64,000 nucleotides of DNA. Origin: Struthidea cinerea. Its lineage: Eukaryota > Chordata > Aves > Passeriformes > Corcoracidae. Under the pieces are notes generated by a model. The model was not told where the DNA came from and did not search any database. It saw only the letters and a program-made list of their open reading frames with translations. This document shows, piece after piece, positions 26,241-37,789 of the stretch. A program made the translations under genes and the position numbers. The DNA lies in assembly GCA_013397865.1 (NCBI GenBank), contig VZTI01002590.1, positions 465,751-529,750 of the forward strand, given 5' to 3'. Each line of letters begins with the position of its first letter. Positions within the stretch are counted from its first letter, which is position 1.

Positions 26241-28045
26241 AACCTCTTTCTCACCCCTGTATGATCTCTTTTTAACAGATCCTTTCCTTTGGTGTGAATT
26301 GCCACCCCTGCTCCCTGACTGAGCAGGATCTAAGGATGCCTGACTTTAGGAATTTGAACCAACCTGGAAATTCCCAGACATAGTTCCTCTGTCTCAATCT
26401 GCCTAGGATTTATTCTGAGCTACTTTCTTATTCCAACATTGCAGTTATTTAGGACAAGCACTTACGTGAACCTCTGAGTAATACAAGTATTATTCCAATG
26501 GACATAAACAAAAGAATTAGCTCACTGTCCGTGGGCAGGTCACTGAAAGCCGCAGGTATCATGCTGCAAACTAGCACACAAGGACAAAGAAGTGCGGAGG
26601 TAACCCTGTGGCCAACAAGGCACGGACAAATTTACTCCCAAATGCTCTGCAGGACCAAAAAGTTGATCTCATAGGACCAGGCACAATAGGTCCAGTTCCA
26701 AAGAAAAGTCAGATTAGGAGTGTTGACACTCAGGTCGTCACCTCAGATACAGGAAAAACCTCAGTTAAAAGAATTATTTGAAGACTAGCATCAGTGAAAC
26801 AACACATGCTACCTGCTAAGCTAAAAATATCCAGAAACCAAGACTTTTCGGGTGACATGGTACAGAACTCACTTGTCTCGCAATCTGGGTGGAAAATGAC
26901 TTTTGGAAAAATCACATAGGAACAGGCACTCCCAGGTCTGAGCAGAATCCAATTTCTTGGTGATCCTTACAGCTTAATACAGGTCAGTTGAAACCTACCA
27001 GACAACTCCTCCTTGGGGTTATCACAGTCACCTTTTAAACAGCAATGATGGACGCCCATTACTTGAAGGAAATACCAACATAACAACCATGACATTACAT
27101 TGGCACTTGCCTCAGTCAAACTGTTTACGCTTCCTGAAGGAAATAGTTTTCTTTCTCTTTTGTATTGCACCAAGGAGAATGTCTATTAGAGACCATATAA
27201 AGGAAAGGCATGGTACCTTTAAAATTTAAGAACTGATTATATAAAATCCATTGGTTATTACATTATTTGTCCCCTCGGAATTTAGAAAGATCAGGTGCAC
27301 ATCACCACACACATTTATGTATCAGAGTTACTTCTCACTCCTTGTTTATGCAAAGGAACTTTTAAAACACATAGAATAAATTCTGGTGAAATGCAGAATC
27401 CAAGAGGAGCAAAATGATCTGCATATCCATATAACTAAAAAATGAGCGTTTGAAACTATCACTACCAATCTGATGCAACAACCTTGTGTGTGTAATGAAG
27501 CTTGAGATGTTGATAAAGGTCATATGGTGAGACTGTAATGAAGATTCATCTACTTTAGTCAGATTTTCTCTGGCTTTACCTTTAATGGCTTCTCATTATT
27601 CCCACTGGCAGAGGTAGTCATGTTTGTACACAAACTAATTAATGAGGAACTCTACCAAGACTTTCAGAGCAGAAACAATCATGCATGTTGACAGTTACTA
27701 ATAGCAGGAGGGAATTCTCAGTCATGAAGGATAAGGACTATTCATAGCATTTAACTGTAGGCTAGTCACTTCATGGGGAGAAATGATAATTAAACCATTT
27801 TACTGATCACAAGAAAGGTAAGACAGGCATATTGAAATTTTTGTTTTACAATTCATGAAAAGTTTATATCTATTCAGGGAGGTATTTTTTCCCCCCAAAA
27901 AACACATTAAAAGATATATATCTAAATCTATCTATCTGTATTTCTTGTTCACTTGCTCATTCCTTGCCTTTTTCTGCCCTTCTTCTCCGCTACCAGAAAA
28001 CATATTCTGTAAATGTTCAATATACTTCTAGGGCCCACCATTCTC
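26241..28045. other. non-coding stretch with nothing recognised
   Basis: Single-copy sequence of mixed composition. Short frames occur on the minus strand (26730-27173) with no domain. A short TATC-type run occurs near 27920-27940. Confidence 0.6.
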
Positions 28046-28141
28046 AAAAAAAAAAAACCAAAACAAACCCAAAAAAACCAAACAAAAAAAAAAAAAAAAA
28101 GACACGAAAAAAAAACCCACAAACAAAAGAAAAAAAAACCC
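28046..28141. repeat. A-rich low-complexity tract
   Basis: Long A runs are separated by C, CC, CAAAC or G over roughly 95 bases. It resembles the tract at 26135-26240 and may be a degenerate poly-A insertion. Confidence 0.9.
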
Positions 28142-28729
28142 ACCCCACATTCACTTTAGTAAGCAAGTCATTTAAAAGAAGACATTAAAAGAAAAAAGTA
28201 ACATTTTACAGAAATACATTATGCTCTTGGAAAAGTTTTAAAGTTAGGGTTACAGGAATGAGTTAAAATTCTATGTAATACTGAGGCTCATAGCCCCAAA
28301 TTAGCCTATCAGGGAACAGACAAAAATACTTCAATAGTAGCATTTATTATTTTTTTCCTTGTAATACAGTCATATTCTAATTATAAATTATTCTAATGCA
28401 CTGTTTCTACTCAAAAGAAAGCAATACAACTAATAATAAATTACACTTTGCATGGTCTATGTAATAAGTTATAAAATAATTAGATGGCTGAGATGCTATC
28501 TACTGATATTATTTTAATAGCAGGTGATTATTAATTTAAGAATTCCATTCAGTAAAAATTAGTATTTCATTTTCAAATTTAAGGATTGCTTTCAAGCTTT
28601 TCAAGTGAGCTGCTCTGATGTTACTTTGTTCCCAAACAGGGCATTTAGAACAATCACATATGAAAGGAAGTCTTCTTGAACAACGGTAAATCTGCATTGA
28701 CTGAAAGTGCAACAGCTCTCCAAACTCTT

Positions 28730-28762
<33 letters not shown>

Positions 28763-29975
28763 GAAGATCCTGGCAAAAATTGCTGAAGAAACTCACAATT
28801 TGATTGTAGCCTCCATAAGGGAGGATTGCCCCTGCAATTAGGCAAAAGGACAGGTTGTTTCCTTCTCATGAAGCCCTTGTGCCACGCAACGTAACAAGTT
28901 AGACCACTGCATAGGTCTAGCCAAGCACATAGAAAGAAGAGTGTAATAAAGACTGATAAACAGGAAAGGAAACAAGCTCGTGCATTATAGCAAACACTGG
29001 TCATAATGGGACGTAAATCATTATTCGTGTTCTTAGAACAAAGACTGAAATACTTATAAATCAAGTGACTTACAAAATTCTGTCAATTAGAGACATCTTT
29101 TATTTTTATTTCTTGAGAAAGCTTAAAATGATTTGGTTTTATTTTATATAAAATCAGAATCCAGCACCTGAAGTTTGCTTGTGCCATATCTTGACACCAA
29201 CATGACCACAAAACAGAATTCCAAACACAGAGACTGCATTGCTATCCAAGAAAGAAAAATGTTATCCCTTTAGCATGTGGTGCAGCACAAAGCCATTATA
29301 ATGCAATTAGGTAGACTAAGGAGCAGCTGCTAAGAAACTAAAACTAAAAGATGAAGACTTTAGTAACAGATTTCCTTCAAAGCATATTGAAAGAAAGCAT
29401 CTCTTACAAAAATGTTTGCATTTTGCTCTGCTCAGGACACTGATGTGGGTTAAGCTTCCAAGGTTCAACATGAAAGAGACCAATAATGTCTGACCCTGCA
29501 CACAAAGATTTGCTACACACCTCCATATGCTCAGTCCTGTTATATACACGCTGATGAAATTTAAATTTGCTACCTGTGCAAAGTGGCCATAGTAGGCAAT
29601 CATGGAACTTGCAAAACACTTAATAACTATTTATCCTTCTTTCAACAGCTCTAAAAATTTTGCTTCAAAATTTGTCTTTAACGTAAATGTCATTGACTTG
29701 TTAAAAAAATAAACAAGCAAACAAACCAATTAACAATCATTACACTATCATAAGAAGATTTAGCTGGAAATACTCAAATTTAATTTTCTGTGATTTTTTC
29801 TGTTATATTTTCTTTATTCAGTCCAGGAATAGATATGATTCCTGAAAAGACAGTTCTTTTTCTAAGAATCTGCATTCATAAAAGACAAAAAGCAAAACCA
29901 AAACCAAGTGTCACGAAAAAAAAAAAAAAGTCCTGTGCAATGTCAAAGTCTTAATATAAGCACTGGAGGTAGAAC
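28142..29975. other. non-coding stretch with nothing recognised
   Basis: AT-rich DNA. The minus-strand frame at 29064-28654 reads through the poly-T tract as polylysine and is not credible as a gene. No transposon body was identified before the CR1 copy at 29976. Confidence 0.6.
28736..28759. repeat. poly-T tract
   Basis: An almost pure T run of about 23 bases. No retrotransposon is recognised beside it. Confidence 0.9.
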
Positions 29976-30472
29976 TACAGAACAGTTGAGTCTGGCAGGG
30001 ACCTCCCAAAGTCCAAGTTCCACAGGCACAGGAGGGTCAGCAAGGGCAGACTTTTTAATGCCGTCCTCAGTTGGGTTTTGGCCATCTCCAGCGATGGAGA
30101 TCCCACAGCGTCTCTGTGCAATCCATTCTGGTGGCCAGCTACGGAGGACAAGTTTTCATGATATCAGACCTGAACTTTCCTCTTTCCAACCCACATCCTT
30201 TGCCTCTTGTCCTATTGCCCTGCATCCCTGAGAAGCCTCTGTCTTTCTCTTCACTACAAACCTCCAGCCAGGTAGTGGTAGATGGCAATCCCTCTCACCC
30301 AGCCTTATTCTGAAAGGTGGATAAACCCAGCTCCTCCATGCCATGTCCTCCAGCACCCAGGCCTCAGGCAGCCCTGCTCTGGACTTACTCCAGTACACCT
30401 GTGTCTAAGTGGAAACCCAAAAGTAGAGACTGCATCCCTGGTAGGTCTCAGGAGGGCTGATCTGAGAGGAGG
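29976..30472 (-). mobile_element. CR1 LINE, diverged 3' portion (about 0.5 kb)
   Basis: The inverted CR1 starts at CTACAGAACAGTTGAG with GGCAGGGACCTCCCAAAG. It then shows the expected order: CATCTCCAGCGATGGAGATC, CCTCTTGTCCTATTGCCC, GCCCTGCTCTGGACTTACTCCAG, and CCCAAAAGTAGAGACTGCA with GTAGGTCTC, which corresponds to the end of the reverse-transcriptase frame. Many substitutions and small indels leave no usable coding frame. Open frames called here on either strand are by-products of CR1 sequence. Confidence 0.78.
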
Positions 30473-33400
30473 CATCCCGTTCTGATGGTATGCTGTATAT
30501 CTGTGTTCATACACAATTCTGCCACACTACTAACACTCTACAAAATATATCCATTTTTATTCTTAACTCTGTCAATAAATTCTCTTTTTATTAGTTTCCA
30601 AATAATGATGGAAAAATCCCTCTTACAGCTAAAAAATATTTTACCATTTTTTAAAATACTCCTAACTGCTTCTGTAAAATTCTGATGACTTGACAGCTCT
30701 CACTTCAGATCACCAGAACATTTACTGTGTTGTTAAGGGGAGATGAAGCTTTCTACTTATGAAGGATTAGTATTGACAAGTATTTTAATAATTCAAATGA
30801 TCTCAAGAGGACCTTTACCACAAATGGCATTTCTCTCCCTGTTTCCTTTTGCTATGAGGCAAAAAATTAGACTCAATTGTGTAAATCCATTTTAAAGAGA
30901 AAGCAAGCTGGAAATCTAGACAACTTCAGTTGTTTGACCCTGAAGAGCTTGCTCAGAATTTCCCAGGATTATATTTCAAGTTACATTGCTCCAGTACAAA
31001 AAGTTACAAAATTTTGCCTGCTGAACTTCATAAATAGTTAAGAATTAAAATGTAAAAGGACTGTATTGTCACTCCACTGCAAACATACCCCACAGCAATC
31101 TCAATGACATCTTTGAGAACACTGTTCCTTGGATCTCCTTTCATCACAGACCTCTGTTGACACTCACAGATCTAAGTACAATGCAGCACAGTAACAAGGT
31201 TTGAATTAAGTATGCAGCAAAGCTCTCTAAGATTGTGGAAATTTCATCAAGATGATAAAATATGACTCTACTAAGTTAGGGAACTCACTGCTCAGAAAAA
31301 TCCACCCTGTAGGCAAAGGAAAAGCCACAAGAAATAAAGTAACAAGATATGGCTTCAAAGTCTTCAATGCTCAGTGAGAGCTGAGCAAGCTGACTCAAAG
31401 AGTTGCAGAATTACAACCAAGATTTAGTTTCCCCTTTCTGAAGGTGAAGGATAAAGTAAATTATTTTCTCCCCATACTAACACAAAATTTAATTTTGTTC
31501 CTGGAGAATATGAGAGGATCATCAAGCTTTGTGGCCAGCAGTGGAGAAGTTGGGAGTATGCAAATGAGTCCAAGGAGCTTCTGGGAAGTTCTCAGCCTGA
31601 CACAGCCACTCTCACCCCTCCAGCTCAATTGTGCCAGGCAGCAAAGGCCTGTCCCAAACCATGGGCTGGAGGGATGCAGGCAACTGTAACTTGTTAGCAA
31701 TGGAGGAGCACCCTCAGACATCACTGCCCAGCCAGTGCAGACCCTTGTTGAAGAAAGGGACAGGGGGAGGACAGGGAAGAGAGGAAAAAGCTGGACCAGC
31801 CACTGACATGATGATCCAATTTACAGCTGTTCAGAGCAGCTGCTGGATCTTGCTGAGTCCTGGGCTGAAGAAAATGTCAGGGGAGATCACAGCCTGACTA
31901 AGGGCATCAGACAATTTTAACAAGGAATTAATCAGATAATATTTTTGCTTAAAACTTTGAATCTAGGAGAGCCAGTGAATACACAACATGTGGTGCATAG
32001 GCAAATGGTAAAAGCAAAGTATCTGAATTATCTGATTAATTCAAAAAGACAGGAGTTCTAAGCATGGATGCAAGTAACCAGTGATCAGGGCCAAGGGGCT
32101 ATATCCTACCTCCACTAATTACTGATACTCCTGTCTACAGGTTTGATTCATCAACCAAACACTTCATCAACCAAACACAGACCCTCTTCTTGAAATATCT
32201 TCAGAACACAGTTAATTCTACCAAGGAGCATTTTACTTAATTTCTGAATATCTTTGGACATCCCTAGACTAAAAAAAAAAAAAAAAAAAAATCCTACCAG
32301 GCATGGGCTATCATCTCTTCACTGATGTACAGATCTTTTCAAGTTAGTTTGTTTCAGTCCAGTAGCACGTATAAAAAAAGATAAACAAAACTAGCTGATA
32401 TTATAAATATAGAGATTAACCCTGAAACCTGCCTCTAAACATAGTATCTGGTGACCTAGTACTACCTTGTCAGAACAAAATCCTGAATGAACAGAGAGGC
32501 TTTACGTTTGCGCATTCAAAATCAACAGGTTTGCCAAACCTGGCAAAAAAATGAGACTTTCTTTTTAAATGAATAGCATACTTCTAGACTGTATCTTGAA
32601 ATACAATCTCATCTTTAAGTACAAGAGATCTTCCACCGGCCATGGCTCTTAGCACTGAAAAAAATTACCATCGCAAACCCATGACATTGATACAGCACAG
32701 TTATGTAAAGTCTACAAGCAGAATGTTTTAGAGGAGAAGCATGTCTTTATTTAAGGGCACAGATGACAAAGGTTAGCAAAAAGTAATGCTCAAATTGGAA
32801 ACAAAAGCTTCATAAAAATTATCTCATTAAGCAAATAAATGAATCTTACATGCCTGGGCTAGTCAGCAGCAGATTCACAACCAACTTGCCTTGTTACCAC
32901 TCTAGGAAATGATATACTCATTTTACCTATTATAGTCAAGCTTTCATAGTCCATCCTATCCTTATCAGTTTACCTGAAGCAGGATTTCAAGAAGCTATTC
33001 TTTTTTAAATTGTATGTTGTATTATTCATAATGTTTTCACTCCCTACTAGCACTTAGAGAGCTTGATGTCTCCTGATCTACACTGCACCAAATAAGCAGA
33101 AAGAATAGCCTCTGCCTGAAGCATTTATATTTTAAATACTGCACAAAACAGAACTCATGTCTTTATTTACTACAATGGTATAAAACTGGCATAATGAAAA
33201 ATGAATATAATTATCTCTGTCAAAAAAGTTAGAGAAACTATTGGTTTAGTTTTGAGGTTTCTTGTCCTTTCTGTAACATGGAGGAAGTTGGAAAAATCAA
33301 AATCCAATTATTTATTTTGATAATTTTATTGTACATTTGCCTCAAGAATTTTGCTTACTCCTCTTTATCCCAGAACTTCCTCTGAAAAAGGCAGGCAACA

Positions 33401-36400
33401 CTCCACTGATTCTGTTAGGCTGGTCAAGTTTTATCTGCAAGAAATAAAAAGATTGCAGAAAGTGCCTTTCTTTCCCTTGACTGATACTAAAGTCCTAAAC
33501 CAACCCATTATCAGCATCACTCTATATTCCCTTAAATACGTCCATGAAAGGACACGTTTTTTTTTTAAAATGAAAGTGAATTTCTTAAATATGTTTCTGT
33601 GTGGATAAAAATTTCAAGAGGAAGGAAAGAAAATAAGTACTGAGGTATATCCTGGACTTTCTTTTACTTTTCAATTATAAAATGATAGTTTGACCTTTCC
33701 ATCACAATCTTGAAGAAGCTAGTTCAGTAGTGATACAATAGCCTTTCACTCAAGCTCTGCACTGACTGTGCTTGTATTTATGACATGACTATCTGAACTG
33801 ATGCTTTCTAACATGCCATACAATATTTTCTTCAAAATTTTGTTCAAGGAATGGGCATGGCACTCTTTACGTGAGGTTTAGACTTCAAAACACACAGGAG
33901 TTTTCCCCTGAAACTCTCTCATCACTACATTTAGCTATTAAACAAACTGGAGTAAAACATATCTTGGAATGCTTACAGCAAATTCCCTTTCATTTGGTAG
34001 GAACAGTTATTCCTGTGATGAGTATTCAGACGGATACTCTCCATCTGCCACAAAATAAGTGGCTGTTGAACACATGAAGTACCTTAAAAATGCAGGGCTG
34101 AGTTGTGAGCAAAGCTGAACACCACATTTGAGAATTATACCTTTATGATAATTTAAAGACTAATTGCTTAAGATTGGCTTAATAAAACTAAAGTAATATA
34201 GAAATTCCATATTTTTTTTCTTTTAAATTACCTCTCAAGGCTATCTAGATTTAAGACTTACTGTGTTTAGTGTTCCACATATGATATATGTGGGTGCTTA
34301 ACAGTATATTTTTACAGAAGATTGTTGGATATTTTGCTGGGAATCTAATACTGCCCTTAATCCCAATATTTTCCAGTATGATCACAAGACAACTTCAGGT
34401 AGGAAAGACTGGTCCTACAGTCTAACAAGTCCTAAACTAAGAACCTTTTACATAGACAACAGTGGCCAATGTACTGTACAAGCATCAGCACAGACAACAC
34501 TTACAGCATGTGCTTGACTTTCTTCTTGGTGAATTATTATATGGAAAGGAAAATAGACCAAAGCATGCTGCTACTCTAAAAAAAAGTAAATGAAAACCAC
34601 AAGCCAGGCTGACAAATGGCATAAGAATAGAGCAGCCTGATAAATGGAAAGCAATAAATACCATTATAAAAGATAAAATCCTACAACATATATTTGAATA
34701 CTTTTAGATACCTCATGCAGTTCTGGGTTTCTCTAAAGTCTCCAGACTGACCCTTCCATACAGACAGCACACAATCAACTTTAGAATTTCTGATGATGAA
34801 TTCTCACTAATTTAAATGCTCTCTACAAAGTCTGTTTCGTTTTCCACAGAATTAAGGAGTTGTATGTGACTATAAGGGCTGATTGGTATTTTCTGTAACT
34901 ATTTACACAAGCGTGTTTCAAACAGATGGCAACATCTTGACTTATTCAGACAAATATCCTAAGAAATTTATGGGGGCTTTTCTCACCTTCCCAATTCAAT
35001 CATTCAAGTTAGGATGCTAATCTACTAATGCACCTGCAGTTCAGGAAACAAGATATCAAAGTTGATTTCTTGCTAGGACTTGCTGGCTGAAAGAGCTTAT
35101 TGCTCTCTATTACCTAGACATTTGAGCCTAGTAAGTCTACCCCAGTAATATCAGCAGGCTACATAGCACAGCATTAGCTAAGCAAAGAAAATATTCCCCC
35201 AAGCATATTCCTGTATTTCCTTTTTTTTTAGGTATTGAAGCCTTAGAATACAATTTGCATTCAAAAATCAATAAGCAATTACTTTTTATTTGAAAAACAT
35301 AAAGTCTTTATGCATTCATTGTTAAAAAGGAACCAAGAGCCCAATCAAAGTCCATTCAACTACATGGAATTTTTTTTTTAATATCCAATTTCCCTTTGGG
35401 ATGCTTATAACTGGTTGAAAACCCAGAGTTCTAAAAGGAGAATGAACAACTATGTCAACCCAGTTAATGGAAGCTATGGAAATATTCACATGGGAAAAAT
35501 ACTTTCCATGCAACCAAAAATGAAAAACAAAAACCAATCCACTTCTTAAGCCATCCATTTCACTGTTGTTGAATAAACAGCGCATAGTTTTCTGTTGCTT
35601 TTGCTGAGATGCCAGGCAGCCACATTACCTTTGATCTATTTCTGTTCAAGTTACACAGAGAAGTGTCTGAAACCATGATAATGTGCTCTGTTGATTCAGG
35701 AACAGTAGTAGATTATATAGCAAGATATATCTTATTGGCTAAAAATAGAGGTTGTGAAGACTGGATGTTCTGAAGAGTAGCACAGAGCATGGGATGCTCT
35801 CACTGTTAAAAGCTGAATGATTTTTATGGTATTTATGAGCCTCTGATTCAATTTGCTGTTTGCTCATTTGATATATCACGCCTCACAAAATAAGATCTAT
35901 ATGGAAGAACAATAAACATGTTATTTCATGCTGCAAAACAGCCAGATTTCATTTTGAAATACAAGTAGTCTCATGGACAAAAAGTATTTGTTCTTTTACG
36001 AGCTATTTTTTAAAGCTCTTAAGAGGTTGCAGTCAAATCTTAGTATAAAGGAAAGGGACACACACTCACCCACCCAGATGAGATTGTGTTTGCCTACTCA
36101 GATTTCTCTAATGTATCATGATCAATGAACAAGAAGATCAACTTCATTGTCCTAACTGCATATTTTATGAACTGAGACAAGTTTGTTATAACTCATTTGC
36201 TCTAAACTTTTCTTCTGAGATTGCGAAAGTACCGAGATAAACTCAGCAATGTCAACAAGCTCGGTGGCATAGTTCAAGCTGTGAAGGTTCAATAAATAGG
36301 TCCGTAAACATTGCAAATCAACAAAGCTTTTGATGAAACGTCAAGCAAGACAGAGCTTAGCTATATTCAGCTCAGCTTGAACTCATAAACCATTAACTGG

Positions 36401-37209
36401 CCTCTGTAGTTTCCACACAAATGAGTGTTATGAATAAAGCAAAAATGTTGAAATAGAAATAAAAACAAAACTTATTTTTCTGTTAAGAGACAAGATTAAT
36501 TAAAGCTATTTAATAACAGAAAATGGTATTTTAATCACCCCAATAAAGACAGATTTATAAAAACAGTATGAAAAAGCTACACATTCTTATAATGGAGCAA
36601 CCATTATTTTGTGCCTTCAAGTTAGAAAAGGATGCAAAACATAGAAATAGAAAACAAAATTAATTTTGAAATATCCTGAAGATATTTCAACTTTGAACCA
36701 TTGCAAAAATCTGTTTTTTCCTGCATGAGACATAGAAAGTATTGTTTGCTTCAGAGAAAATACATTTTTTTCCTCCATTTTTAGGAGGAAGAATAGAATA
36801 AAACTTGTTACAATGCATCAAGTATCTATTTATAACAGAAAATGGGATTATTTTTTTCCCCCAAGTGGAGCATTGTATTACATATATACAGCCAAATATT
36901 CTCTCAAGATCTATTTCCAAAAGCCTTGAAAGATAGGAAGTTACTTTAGCTACTTTTCAGCAGCAATCCTCTGTAGACATGTCCATGCAATTATCCTAGA
37001 CTGAATGCAAGGTTGTTTTTGCCTGATGGCCCAGTTTCCAAGCTATTTCTGTATCAGTTGAGTAATTCATTTGACCATGTCCACATTTGTTTGCAGTAAA
37101 CTTTGCATCTTTCTACTGTCTTTATAATGAGAAACTCATTTAGCAAAACAAATCCTCTTTGATCAGCGAGCATCTATTACCCATAACTGTGCCAACTCTC
37201 TTGTACTGT
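30473..37209. other. long non-coding stretch with minor repeats only
   Basis: Almost 7 kb with no gene or transposon that I can name. Small structures seen are a perfect 16-bp tandem pair at 32147-32178 (TTCATCAACCAAACAC twice), the A run at 32271-32291, and an 8-bp stem with a 3-base spacer at 34274-34292 (CCACATAT GAT ATATGTGG). The patch 31500-31900 is richer in GC with frames on both strands, but no splice-site pair or domain is evident. Confidence 0.6.
32271..32291. repeat. poly-A tract
   Basis: An uninterrupted run of about 21 A. The sequence upstream shows no processed-transcript or LINE body that I recognise. Confidence 0.92.
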
Positions 37210-37359
37210 CATTGAACACACTGCACTTTTCCCTCCCATCGGCGGGGGAAAAAGAGCAATAAATCCGTTTAACCTAATCAGAGACTTACTACATACAAAA
37301 GTTTGTTTGTTTGCCTCTCTTTATCAACACCCTGTTGATATTCTCCAACCAGGTTTGGA

Positions 37360-37720
37360 CCGGATTTAGAAATAAAAGTCATGCGAGGCACGGACACCTG
37401 GCAGAAGGGAGCGGATGCTCCGGCGGGGCCGGGGTCAGCCGCCTCCCACGAGCCCCGTTTGCCCTGAACCCTGGAGCCCTGGCAGAGGAACTTCCCCGAG
37501 CCCCCCGCACGCAGCAGGCAGCGCCCAGCAGCCACAGAATCCCGGCAGGCAGCCGACTGACCTAAATGCCGTCTTTGGGGTTGCGCTGCTGCTGCTCTTC
37601 GCTCTTTTCAATACTCCTTGTATTCATTTACAGCCGGTACTCACCCGAGGCATCCCCAGGCATTGCCGGCACTGCGGTGTCTTGCTACCTTCGTGGGGAA
37701 GCGGTCAGTGGATTTCCCCG
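37360..37720 (+). promoter_or_regulatory. small CpG-rich island, candidate promoter
   Basis: I count 25 CpG dinucleotides between 37384 and 37720, whereas most neighbouring kilobases hold only a handful. The patch is strongly GC-rich (for example around 37411-37450, GCGGATGCTCCGGCGGGGCC) inside AT-rich DNA and contains no repeat family that I recognise. Clusters like this in vertebrate genomes commonly mark unmethylated promoters. Direction is inferred as plus because a strong donor site lies at 37790. A GC-rich enhancer or an unrecognised repeat are alternatives. Confidence 0.5.
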
Positions 37721-37789
37721 TGGGTACTTCTCTCTAACACATTCTCCAAAGTAGGAGAAACCTGGAGGGAGACTCATTGCCAGGTGCAG
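37634..37789 (+). other. candidate exon ending in a strong splice donor
   Basis: The left boundary is an acceptor-like pyrimidine-rich tract ending TTCATTTACAG at 37633. The right boundary is CAG|GTAAGG, a near-consensus donor (GT at 37790-37791). Alternatively the exon starts inside the CpG island and runs unbroken to 37789 as a first exon. One plus frame stays open from an ATG at 37415 through the donor (125 codons, phase 0). Its product is proline/arginine-rich at the start, and I do not recognise any domain. A non-coding RNA or a 5' UTR exon is at least as likely as a coding exon. Confidence 0.35.

Noticed and set aside
26016..26305. Minus-strand Phe/Trp/Val-rich membrane-like frames
   Set aside because: The apparent hydrophobicity comes from reading the A/C-rich low-complexity tract on the opposite strand.
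27949..28143. Minus-strand Phe-rich frame that looks like a membrane protein
   Set aside because: It is a translation of poly-T tracts, with no complexity outside the repeat.
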